DNA of 64,000 nt. It comes from Flavobacterium cerinum. GTDB taxonomy: Bacteria > Bacteroidota > Bacteroidia > Flavobacteriales > Flavobacteriaceae. The notes under the pieces are model-generated. The model saw only the letters and a list, made by a program, of their open reading frames with translations, did not search any database and had not been told where the DNA came from. The stretch covers positions 2,604,001 through 2,668,000 of the forward strand of contig NZ_CP101751.1 in NCBI RefSeq assembly GCF_024496085.1. The letters are read 5' to 3'. The stretch's first letter is position 1. Each line of letters begins with the position of its first letter. Below, in pieces: positions 16,639-24,833 of this stretch. The position numbers were made by a program, and so were the translations under genes.

Positions 16639-18909
16639 ATGAAAAACTTTAAAAACAGCTTCTTTTATGTTGGTGTATTAGGAGTCGCTTTTGCAGCCAT
16701 GTACTGGACTGTCCAAAATGGAAAAGTGCTGGAAGCGGGACGTCATGTTGTTGTGCCAAATTCCGGAAACACCCAATGGCAGGAATTTTTATCTTCCTTA
16801 ATTCACAATTTAACCCATCCACTGGCCATATTATTGGCACAAATAGTAACAATTGTATTTGTTGCCCGACTGTTTGGCGAACTATGTAAAAAAATAGGTC
16901 AGCCAATGGTAATCGGAGAGATCCTGGCCGGTATTGTTTTGGGACCTTCTTTGGTGGGAACCTATTTCCCTGAATTTTCACATTTATTATTTCCGGAAGC
17001 CTCATTAGGAAATTTACAATTCCTGAGTCAGATCGGTTTGATCCTGTTTATGTTCGTAGTCGGAATGGAACTGGACTTAAAAGTATTACAAAATAAAGCT
17101 AAAGAAGCTGTCGTTATAAGCCATGCCAGTATCGTAATCCCGTTTACATTAGGAATGGTATTGGCCTATTTTATTTACACCCAATTTGCCCCGGATGGTG
17201 TTGAATTTCTTTCGTTTGCCTTATTTACCGGTATTGCGATGAGTATTACGGCTTTCCCTGTTCTGGCTCGTATTGTCCAGGAAAGAGGATTGCATCGTAC
17301 CAAATTAGGCGCTATGGTTATTACCTGCGCTGCTGCCGATGATATTACAGCCTGGTGTATTCTGGCAGCTGTAATCGCAATTGTTAAGGCAGGTTCTTTT
17401 TTAAGCTCTTTGTATATTATAGCTCTTGCGATTATTTACGTAATTCTGATGCTTAAAGTGGTGCGACCGTTCCTGAAACGAATCGGAGATTTGCATACCA
17501 GTAAAGAAAGTATCACCAAATCGGTGGTTGCGATTTTCTTCCTAACCTTATTAATCTCATCTTATGCTACCGAAGTAATCGGAATTCACGCTTTATTCGG
17601 CGCTTTTATGGCCGGAGCGATTATGCCGGACAATATGCGTTTCCGAAATGTATTTATTGAAAAAGTAGAAGACGTTTCGCAAGTAATGTTATTGCCGTTG
17701 TTTTTCGTTTTCACCGGATTACGTACGCAAATCGGACTTTTAGATGATCCGTATTTATGGAAAATCTGCGGATTGATTGTATTGGTTGCTGTAGTCGGAA
17801 AATTTGTCGGAAGTACGATTACTGCTAAATTCGTCGGACAAAATTGGCGTGATAGTTTAATGATCGGTGCTCTGATGAATACACGGGGATTGATGGAGTT
17901 GGTTGTATTAAACATCGGATACGATCTCGGTGTTTTAAAACCGGAAATTTTTGCGATGATGGTAATCATGGCCTTAGCAACAACCTTAATGACCGGACCG
18001 GCTTTAGATTTGATCAACTATATATTTAAAACAAAAGATGAAATTGTACCGGCTGAAATCAGTCAGGTAAGTAAATACAAAGTATTGGTATCGTTTGATA
18101 CGCCGGAAGAAGGAAAAGGATTATTGCGCCTTGCGAATACTTTTGTCAAAAAAATGAAGAAAAATGCAATGGTAACGGCCATGCATATCCCGTCCAGTAA
18201 TGAAGTAAATCCTTTTAATGTAGAAGAATTTGAAGATCAGTGTTTTAAACCGGTTTTAACGGAATCAAAAGAGTTAAAACAAAAAGTAACAACCTTGTTT
18301 AAAACTTCAACGGATGTGGATTCGGATATCATCGAAGTCTCTAATAAAGGAGAATTTGACTTGGTTTTGATTGCTTTAGGACAATCTATTTTTGAAGGAA
18401 CATTATTAGGCAAAATTTTAGGGTTCACAACACGTATCATTAACCCTGAAAATCTGTTGAATAAATTTACCGGTAAAGAAAAATTATTTGAAAACTCACC
18501 GTTTGATGAACGTACAGAACAGATATTAGCGAAAACCGAAGTTCCGGTTGGTGTGTTGGTGAACAAGAGTTTTGAAAAAGCAGATCGCGTTTTTGTAACC
18601 TTATTTGATAATTCGGATGCCTTCCTGATCGATTATGCTCAAAAATTGATTGCCAATGTAGAATCGCAGGTTACGGTATTGGATGTTGTGGGTAATATAA
18701 AAAATAATGCAACTATAAAAGAAGGTATCCGTGCGATCGAACAAATGGCGCCTAATCATATCAAGCTATTGAATGAACGCAAAATAGAAAAAGACTTTTT
18801 ACAGGAACAGGATCTAATGATTATTAGTGTTGACAGCTGGAAAAAATTAGTAGATTCCAGAAGTACCTGGCTTAATAATACACCGTCACTTTTAATACTA
18901 AAACCTTAA
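16639..18909 (+). CDS. cation:proton antiporter (CPA2/KefB-type) with C-terminal USP-like region
   Basis: A 756-aa protein. It has one N-terminal helix, then about 12 transmembrane helices of a Na+/H+ exchanger domain (residues about 60-450) with QPMVIGEILAGIVLGPSL, the acidic pair AADDITAW and MNTRGLMELVVLNIG. These are signatures of CPA2 antiporters. The last ~290 residues are cytosolic and contain two regions resembling universal stress protein folds, which may regulate transport. It exports monovalent cations in exchange for protons, affecting pH and osmotic balance; the ion specificity is not readable. It follows a LytTR regulator gene and has its own promoter. Confidence 0.9.
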   Translation: MKNFKNSFFYVGVLGVAFAAMYWTVQNGKVLEAGRHVVVPNSGNTQWQEFLSSLIHNLTHPLAILLAQIVTIVFVARLFGELCKKIGQPMVIGEILAGIVLGPSLVGTYFPEFSHLLFPEASLGNLQFLSQIGLILFMFVVGMELDLKVLQNKAKEAVVISHASIVIPFTLGMVLAYFIYTQFAPDGVEFLSFALFTGIAMSITAFPVLARIVQERGLHRTKLGAMVITCAAADDITAWCILAAVIAIVKAGSFLSSLYIIALAIIYVILMLKVVRPFLKRIGDLHTSKESITKSVVAIFFLTLLISSYATEVIGIHALFGAFMAGAIMPDNMRFRNVFIEKVEDVSQVMLLPLFFVFTGLRTQIGLLDDPYLWKICGLIVLVAVVGKFVGSTITAKFVGQNWRDSLMIGALMNTRGLMELVVLNIGYDLGVLKPEIFAMMVIMALATTLMTGPALDLINYIFKTKDEIVPAEISQVSKYKVLVSFDTPEEGKGLLRLANTFVKKMKKNAMVTAMHIPSSNEVNPFNVEEFEDQCFKPVLTESKELKQKVTTLFKTSTDVDSDIIEVSNKGEFDLVLIALGQSIFEGTLLGKILGFTTRIINPENLLNKFTGKEKLFENSPFDERTEQILAKTEVPVGVLVNKSFEKADRVFVTLFDNSDAFLIDYAQKLIANVESQVTVLDVVGNIKNNATIKEGIRAIEQMAPNHIKLLNERKIEKDFLQEQDLMIISVDSWKKLVDSRSTWLNNTPSLLILKP

Positions 18910-18970
18910 AAAGACGTTAAGAATTTAAAATCCCGTTGGCAAATTGTATTTTTGACAGTAAATTTATGTT

Positions 18971-19531
18971 ATGAAAATAGCTGTTAAAAATATGGTTTGC
19001 CAACGTTGCGTTTTGGCAGTAACCCAAATCCTCGATAAAATTGAACTTCCGTACCAACAGGTAACAATGGGAGAGGTTACGCTTGATGAATCGGTTCCGG
19101 AAAACAAATTGCAACGATTTTCGGAAGAACTGGAAGCAATCGGTTTCGAAATAATTGATGATAAACGCAAACAGCTTATTGAAAAAGTTAAGAATACGAT
19201 CATCAACTTTATTCATTACGATCAGGAAAAAACAAAACTGACATTATCGGAGTTTCTCTCGGATAAAGTACAATACGATTATAATTACCTGAGCAGTCTT
19301 TTTTCTGAAATGGAAGGAATTACAATCGAAAAATATCTGATCAATCAAAAGATCGAAAAAGTAAAGGAACTGATTGTTTACGACGAACTTTCGCTAAAAC
19401 AAATTGCTGATCAGTTAGGTTATAGCAGTGTGGCTTATCTGAGCAATCAGTTTAAAAAAGTAACGGGATTAACACCATCACACTTTAAAAATATCCGGGA
19501 CGAAAAACGAATCCCGTTGGACAAAGTGTAA
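18971..19531 (+). CDS. AraC family regulator with N-terminal HMA-like metal-binding domain
   Basis: A 186-aa protein. Residues about 1-70 resemble a heavy-metal-associated domain (MKIAVKNMVCQRCVLAV with Cys10 and Cys13 in CQRC), and residues about 95-180 form an AraC helix-turn-helix (LKQIADQLGYSSVAYLSNQFKKVTG). It therefore looks like a one-component copper sensor that binds metal and DNA in one chain. It directly precedes copA and the HMA protein gene. Direct TACAAC repeats in front of copA are a plausible binding site. Confidence 0.88.
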   Translation: MKIAVKNMVCQRCVLAVTQILDKIELPYQQVTMGEVTLDESVPENKLQRFSEELEAIGFEIIDDKRKQLIEKVKNTIINFIHYDQEKTKLTLSEFLSDKVQYDYNYLSSLFSEMEGITIEKYLINQKIEKVKELIVYDELSLKQIADQLGYSSVAYLSNQFKKVTGLTPSHFKNIRDEKRIPLDKV

Positions 19532-19534
19532 ATC

Positions 19535-19591
19535 TTACAACTCCATTATAAAATTCTACAACAGTTTTTATTGCAATCCGATCTAACTTTG
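19535..19591 (+). promoter_or_regulatory. copA promoter with TACAAC direct repeats
   Basis: TTACAAC (19535-19541) and CTACAAC (19556-19562) are 21 bp apart on the same strand. After another 21 nt comes TAACTTTG (19584-19591), an exact TAnnTTTG -7 element. No TTG is seen at -33. In-phase direct repeats next to the promoter are the typical layout of an AraC-type activator site. The AraC-HMA gene immediately upstream is the likely binder. Confidence 0.55.
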
Positions 19592-19614
19592 TCATAACAA
19601 AACAAAGAAAGATT

Positions 19615-21828
19615 ATGGAAGCAATCACCAAAAATTTTCCGGTAACCGGGATGACCTGTGCTTCATGTGCCGTTAGTGTGGAAAGCATGCTAAAACACCA
19701 GAAAGGGGTTGTCGATGCCGCGGTTAATTATGCCAATGCCTCTGCAAAAGTGGAATACGATTCGGAAGTAGCATCCCTTGACGATTTTAAAACAGCGATA
19801 CAATCCATCGGATATGATATTATCGTGGAAGAAGATATTGATGTAAATGAGGTAGTAGAAACCCAACAGAAAAATCATTATGAGGAACTGAAAAAGAAAA
19901 CAATAGGAGCGTCTTTGTTAACGCTTCCGGTTTTTATTATCGGAATGTTCTTTATGGATATGCCTTACGGAAACGAAATCATGTGGTTTTTTGCCACTCC
20001 TGTTTTATTCTGGTACGGAAAAGATTTCTTTATTAATGCCTGGAAACAACTAAAACACCGTTCGGCCAATATGGATACATTAGTGGCATTAAGTACGGGT
20101 ATTGCCTATGTATTCAGTGTTTTTAATACACTTTTTACCGATTTCTGGCACCAACGCGGTTTACATGCACACGTTTATTTTGAAGCAGCTACAGTTGTTA
20201 TCGCTTTTATTCTTCTGGGAAAATTATTGGAAGAGAAAGCGAAAGGAAATACAGCTTCTGCAATTAAAAAACTAATGGGACTTCAACCCAAAACGGTTAC
20301 CATCGTAAAAGATAACGGAGAATTTATGGAAGCACCGATCGAATCGATTGTTGTAGATGATTTGATTCTGGTTAAACCGGGTGAAAAAATTGCAGTAGAC
20401 GGTGAAGTGGTTTCCGGAAATTCGTTTGTCGATGAAAGTATGATTTCAGGTGAGCCGGTGCCGGTTGAAAAAGGAATCGGAACGACCGTTTTTGCCGGAA
20501 CATTAAATCAGAAGGGAAGCCTGCAATTCCGGGCTCGTAAAGTAGGAGGTGATACTTTATTAGCGCATATTATCAAAATGGTTCAGAATGCACAGGGAAG
20601 TAAAGCACCGGTTCAAAAACTGGTGGATAAAATCGCCGGAATTTTTGTGCCGATTGTGGTTACGATTTCAATAATAACGTTAATCGTCTGGTTGATTTTC
20701 GGAGGTGAAAACGGATTTACACAAGGTTTAATGGCGATGGTAACCGTATTGGTAATTGCCTGTCCGTGTGCTTTGGGATTAGCAACGCCAACAGCCATTA
20801 TGGTAGGTGTAGGAAAAGGAGCCGAACAGGGTATTCTGATAAAAGATGCGGAAAGTCTGGAACTGGCGCAAAAGGTAGATACGATTATTTTGGATAAAAC
20901 GGGGACTATTACGGAAGGAAGACCGAAAGTTACGGCTACAAAATGGTTGCATGATGATACTACAAAAGCTGCAATTTTAAAAACAATTGAAAAACAATCG
21001 GAACATCCGTTAGCTCAGGCTGTAGTAGATGAATTCGAAGAAGTAGATGAATTTGCTACGGTTACACTGGAGAAATTTGAAAGTATAACCGGGTTTGGAG
21101 TAAAAGCAATTGTTGGCGGCGAAACCTATTGGGTGGGAAACCAGAAATTGATGGAAAATGAAAATATCTCGATTTCGGACAATTTAAAACAGTTTGCAAA
21201 CGATTATTACAGTAAAGCAGCAACTGTTTTGTTTTTCGGTTCTGAAAAAGAAGTAGTAGCTATTATTGCGGTTCAGGATGCAATAAAACCAACTTCGGTT
21301 CAGGCTATCGAAGATTTACAACGGGACGGTATTGAGGTAATTATGCTAACCGGGGATAATCAGGCTACAGCTGAAGCAGTGTCAAAACAATTAAATATTA
21401 AACGTTATAAAGCCGGTGTATTGCCACAGGATAAATCCGACTATGTAAAACAATTGCAAAGTGAAGGTAAAGTAGTAGCCATGGTGGGCGACGGGATTAA
21501 TGACAGTGCGGCATTGGCACAGGCAAATGTGAGTATTGCAATGGGGAAAGGATCGGATATTGCGATGGATGTAGCGCATATGACGATTATTTCATCCGAT
21601 TTAAAGAAAATTCCGGTTGCGATTCATTTGTCAAAACAAACCGTAAAAACAATCAAACAAAACCTGTTCTGGGCCTTTATTTATAACATAATCGGAATTC
21701 CGATTGCAGCCGGTGTATTATATCCGATTAACGGATTCTTATTAAATCCAATGATTGCCGGAGCTGCTATGGCGATGAGTTCAGTAAGTGTAGTTAGCAA
21801 CAGTTTATTATTAAAATTTAAAAAATAA
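19615..21828 (+). CDS. copA: copper-translocating P1B-type ATPase (CopA-like)
   Basis: A 737-aa inner-membrane copper exporter. The N-terminal HMA domain has GMTCASC (Cys15, Cys18). Membrane helices follow, with the actuator motif SGEPVPVEK near residue 280, CPC at 383-385, phosphorylated Asp427 in DKTGT, the HP motif in SEHPLAQAV, and [10 protein letters not shown]. Unlike CcoI at 3664, this protein lacks the cysteine-rich N-terminal extension and fits copper detoxification. It is flanked by an AraC-HMA regulator and a small HMA protein, forming a complete copper-response unit. Confidence 0.94.
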   Translation: MEAITKNFPVTGMTCASCAVSVESMLKHQKGVVDAAVNYANASAKVEYDSEVASLDDFKTAIQSIGYDIIVEEDIDVNEVVETQQKNHYEELKKKTIGASLLTLPVFIIGMFFMDMPYGNEIMWFFATPVLFWYGKDFFINAWKQLKHRSANMDTLVALSTGIAYVFSVFNTLFTDFWHQRGLHAHVYFEAATVVIAFILLGKLLEEKAKGNTASAIKKLMGLQPKTVTIVKDNGEFMEAPIESIVVDDLILVKPGEKIAVDGEVVSGNSFVDESMISGEPVPVEKGIGTTVFAGTLNQKGSLQFRARKVGGDTLLAHIIKMVQNAQGSKAPVQKLVDKIAGIFVPIVVTISIITLIVWLIFGGENGFTQGLMAMVTVLVIACPCALGLATPTAIMVGVGKGAEQGILIKDAESLELAQKVDTIILDKTGTITEGRPKVTATKWLHDDTTKAAILKTIEKQSEHPLAQAVVDEFEEVDEFATVTLEKFESITGFGVKAIVGGETYWVGNQKLMENENISISDNLKQFANDYYSKAATVLFFGSEKEVVAIIAVQDAIKPTSVQAIEDLQRDGIEVIMLTGDNQATAEAVSKQLNIKRYKAGVLPQDKSDYVKQLQSEGKVVAMVGDGINDSAALAQANVSIAMGKGSDIAMDVAHMTIISSDLKKIPVAIHLSKQTVKTIKQNLFWAFIYNIIGIPIAAGVLYPINGFLLNPMIAGAAMAMSSVSVVSNSLLLKFKK

Positions 21829-21833
21829 CAATC

Positions 21834-22049
21834 ATGAAAACAATGAAATTTAAAACAAACATTAAATGTGCCGGGTGTATCGAAAAAGTAACCCCGGTTT
21901 TAAATCCGCTCGTAGGTTCTGAAAACTGGAAAGTGGATACTGAAAATCCGCAAAAAATATTAACGATTGAAAGTGATTCCGTTTCAGAAGCGACTTTAGC
22001 GGAACAACTTAAAAATGTAGGTTATACGATTGAAAAAGTAGCAGAATAA
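21834..22049 (+). CDS. heavy-metal-associated (HMA) domain protein, copper chaperone-like
   Basis: A 71-aa cytosolic protein consisting of one ferredoxin-like HMA domain, with IKCAGC (Cys12, Cys15) in the usual metal-binding loop. It starts 5 nt after the copA stop and ends at a strong terminator, so it is the last gene of the copA operon. It probably passes Cu(I) to CopA; that role comes from family knowledge, not from a specific motif. Confidence 0.88.
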   Translation: MKTMKFKTNIKCAGCIEKVTPVLNPLVGSENWKVDTENPQKILTIESDSVSEATLAEQLKNVGYTIEKVAE

Positions 22050-22051
22050 AA

Positions 22052-22082
22052 AACGGTCAGGATAGTCCTGACCGTTTTTTTT
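22052..22082 (+). terminator. intrinsic terminator of the copA operon
   Basis: ACGGTCAGGA-TAG-TCCTGACCGT is a perfect 10-bp hairpin with a triloop, followed by eight T. It is A-flanked on the left and can also serve the convergent peptidase gene. Confidence 0.93.
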
Positions 22083-22102
22083 ATGATAGCTAAAAATTTG
22101 TT

Positions 22103-23125
22103 TTATTCGCCGTTTCGATCTACAACAATACGATTGGGACGATTTGCCAGTTCCCAGGCTGTAGCAAAAGCCAGTTTTGCTCTTTTTTCCAATAAGTCAT
22201 ATTCGATTTTATCCGGTGTATCGCCCGGTTGATGATAATCTTCGTGTACGCCATTAAAGAAAAATACAGATGGAATACCGTGTTTAGCAAAGTTATAATG
22301 ATCCGAACGGTAATAAATCTGCTCCGGATCGTTACGATCGTTGTATTTGTAATCCAGTAACAGGTTTACATATTTTTTATTGGCTTCCTCATTAATCGTA
22401 TGTAATTCGGTACTCAAACGGTCGGAACCGATTACATAGACATAATTTCCGTTGTCTTTATGTGCCGGATCACGTCGTCCGATCATATCGATATTAATAT
22501 CCGCAATTGTATTTTTTAGCGGGAATAGAGGATGCTCAGAATAGTAACGGGAACCGTGTAAACCATGTTCTTCACCGGTAACATGTAGAAACAAAATGGA
22601 ACGTTTTGGTCCGTGTCCGGCTTTTTTGGCATCCATAAAGGCCTGAGCGATTTCCAATAAGGCTACAGTACCGGAACCATCGTCATCGGCACCGTTATAA
22701 ATTTCACCGTTTTTCATTCCGACATGATCATAATGAGCTGAAATAACCAAAACCTCATCCGGTTTTTCAGAACCTTCGATATAAGCCCAGATATTTTCAG
22801 AATCGCCTAACTTAGGACTAAAAGGACGTGCCATAAATTCGGAAGGGACTTTCTGATAAAAGCTATCGGCTCCTTTAGGATACGAAATTCCCATTTTTTT
22901 GTATTCGGCAATTAAATATTCTCCGGCTTTTTTCTGTCCCGGTTCTCCGGTATTTCGCCCTTGCATCTCATCGGAAGCCACGATATAAAGGTGCTTTTTC
23001 AGCTCGTCTTTATTGATCGTATTCATGTATTTAGATACATAATCTTTGGAAGAGGTTGCTTTTTGGGAGGAACAGCTGCTCAATACGAGAGAAAGTGTCA
23101 GACTGCAAAGAAGTATTTTTTTCAT
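22103..23125 (-). CDS. M28 family zinc aminopeptidase-like lipoprotein
   Basis: A 340-aa protein with a lipoprotein signal (LSSCSSQ, Cys18) and an M28 peptidase domain. Zinc-ligand segments are visible: SAHYDHVG, GADDDGSG, the catalytic GEEHGLHGS, and IDMIGRRD. The late YRSDHYNFAKHGIPSVFFF contains the last His ligand. It is a predicted envelope-anchored exopeptidase that helps digest peptides. It is transcribed separately, with a 120-nt gap to the thiamine pyrophosphokinase gene upstream and a shared terminator with the copA operon. Confidence 0.9.
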   Translation of the reverse strand: MKKILLCSLTLSLVLSSCSSQKATSSKDYVSKYMNTINKDELKKHLYIVASDEMQGRNTGEPGQKKAGEYLIAEYKKMGISYPKGADSFYQKVPSEFMARPFSPKLGDSENIWAYIEGSEKPDEVLVISAHYDHVGMKNGEIYNGADDDGSGTVALLEIAQAFMDAKKAGHGPKRSILFLHVTGEEHGLHGSRYYSEHPLFPLKNTIADINIDMIGRRDPAHKDNGNYVYVIGSDRLSTELHTINEEANKKYVNLLLDYKYNDRNDPEQIYYRSDHYNFAKHGIPSVFFFNGVHEDYHQPGDTPDKIEYDLLEKRAKLAFATAWELANRPNRIVVDRNGE

Positions 23126-23245
23126 TGTATCGATTTGTAGGTTGTATTTTAGATAATGAGTAGCCTAAAATACTATTTTGTTTCAATTGTAACGTGAATT
23201 TTTTCTATTTTTTATTTTTACTGTTAAAAACAGGGGATATATTTT

Positions 23246-23908
23246 TTAATCAAAGCATTCCATTAATAATAAATCACCGGATTCATGTGTAATGCTAACC
23301 AGCCCGTCTTTTAAAACATGATTGCTGCTTCCGGTACGATAGCCAATTGTAAGGGAATCATCCTGTAGCGGATAAAAAAGATTTGTGGAATGAATACCGG
23401 TTACGGTGCCGATCGGAATCAGCGAAAGTATCGTATCAGCCGGATACCATTTTTCAAACTTTTGCGGTAGTTGGAATATTTTAGAATGATCATCCAGAAT
23501 TACAATTTTGAGTCGGTTGCGATAGCGGACAATATTCGTGATATTACTGATCGTATGATCGGCTCTTCTTCCGGTTGCCCATATCACATTAACAGCGGGG
23601 ATATTGCGTTCGATAAGGTAATCAAAAGCTTTTTCCAGATCGGTTTTTTCCTGATCCGGAGCATGTACAATTTCAATCGGATATTGCGTTTGTTTATAAA
23701 ATTCCGCATCGAAATTCCGATCGAAATCGCCTAAAAGGACATCAACTTTTATTCCCAGATCCAATACCCGTTCCATAGCCGAATCCAATACAATAACCAA
23801 AGGCGACCATTCCAGTAGCTGTCCGAGTAGTTCGTCATCGCAAGGCGCTCCGTTAGCAATGATTAAAGCGGGTTCCTGATCATCGCGGACAATATGGTGT
23901 GAAGACAT
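23246..23908 (-). CDS. thiamine pyrophosphokinase
   Basis: A 220-aa cytosolic enzyme that makes thiamine diphosphate from thiamine and ATP. The N-terminal catalytic part shows IVLDSAMERVLDLG and VDVLLGDFDR (metal and diphosphate binding), then WATGRRADHTISNI. The C-terminal ~80 residues form the beta-rich thiamine-binding domain with STNLFYPLQDDSLT-like sequence and a STNL/GxSN pattern. Length fits the family. It has no close operon partner. Confidence 0.88.
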   Translation of the reverse strand: MSSHHIVRDDQEPALIIANGAPCDDELLGQLLEWSPLVIVLDSAMERVLDLGIKVDVLLGDFDRNFDAEFYKQTQYPIEIVHAPDQEKTDLEKAFDYLIERNIPAVNVIWATGRRADHTISNITNIVRYRNRLKIVILDDHSKIFQLPQKFEKWYPADTILSLIPIGTVTGIHSTNLFYPLQDDSLTIGYRTGSSNHVLKDGLVSITHESGDLLLMECFD

Positions 23909-23954
23909 TTTTGCTTTTTTGAGTTATTCCAAAAGTAAGCAATGATTTTAAAAC

Positions 23955-23986
23955 AAAAAAGACAACTTATCAAAGTTGTCTTTTTT
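23955..23986. terminator. bidirectional intrinsic terminator
   Basis: Perfect hairpin GACAACTT-ATCA-AAGTTGTC (23961-23980) with six A before it and six T after it. On the minus strand it ends the TonB receptor / DUF4249 operon, just before the thiamine pyrophosphokinase gene. Confidence 0.9.
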
Positions 23987-23991
23987 CATTT

Positions 23992-24807
23992 TTATTGAAC
24001 GGTATAAGTAGTTTCATCGACTTCCGACAGACTGAAATAGCCCAGCGGATAATTAGCCTGATTGTTTTGATTGATCACATTTCCGCGTACTGTTGCCGGT
24101 GGCGTCTGGAAAGGACCACCTCCGCCGTTTACCACACTGATCAGGATATTCATATAGTTGTAATATTGTCTGGAAATACCCATTAATCGGATGTTTACTT
24201 TATCATTGGCTTCCAGGTCTTCATGCGAATAAATATCAAAAGTGGTATTCCCCTGAACAAAACGGTCGTCACTGGTACGAAAAACGGCTAATGTACTGTT
24301 TCGGATATAACGGAATAAATAATAATTATCCTCATCACCCGGATCGTTATAATACGTTTTTAACTCGATCTGATCACCGGTAAAGCCACCGTCATTTTTT
24401 TGTTCGATGTTTTGAATGCTCGGTACACTTATCATTTTTTCCGTAGCTTTATAGGTAACACCCTGAGCTACGACAGTAAGTGTATAGGTTTCGCCCAATA
24501 CCGGTTGGAAATTAGTACAGCTATATTCGCCCGCTGCTACCTCAAGAAAAGGAAAATCAACATTACTACTGTTCGTAATAAACACAGTGGCACCGCTTAC
24601 TTTCGGAATTTCGGTTCCGAAATAATCGGCAGTTGTCGTTAAATAAATGGTTTGTTCGCTACCGGTTGTTCCCTTAATCCAGTTAATCGCGGCATCCACA
24701 ACCAATCGGGGAGGAGCTGTATCCAGTTTAACGTCGACAACTTCTTCACAGCTGCTCATTAAAAGTACTGCGAAAAGAAAGGAACAATATTTTAATATGG
24801 TTTTCAT
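23992..24807 (-). CDS. DUF4249 family outer-membrane lipoprotein
   Basis: A 271-aa lipoprotein (signal ending MSSCEEVVDV, Cys20). The ending PPRLVVDAAINW after the lipobox is typical of the DUF4249 family, which is encoded next to TonB-dependent receptors in Bacteroidota. It probably sits on the outer membrane as an accessory to the receptor, much as SusD-type proteins do, but the ligand is unknown. It is 26 nt downstream of the receptor gene, in the same operon, and ends at a strong terminator. Confidence 0.87.
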   Translation of the reverse strand: MKTILKYCSFLFAVLLMSSCEEVVDVKLDTAPPRLVVDAAINWIKGTTGSEQTIYLTTTADYFGTEIPKVSGATVFITNSSNVDFPFLEVAAGEYSCTNFQPVLGETYTLTVVAQGVTYKATEKMISVPSIQNIEQKNDGGFTGDQIELKTYYNDPGDEDNYYLFRYIRNSTLAVFRTSDDRFVQGNTTFDIYSHEDLEANDKVNIRLMGISRQYYNYMNILISVVNGGGGPFQTPPATVRGNVINQNNQANYPLGYFSLSEVDETTYTVQ

Positions 24808-24833
24808 AATGATAGTATCTTAAATGAAACAGT

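Noticed and set aside
17586..18017. Long open frame on the minus strand within the antiporter gene (143 codons)
   Set aside because: Antisense shadow of a well-supported coding sequence; its translation has no recognisable domain and no promoter or terminator.
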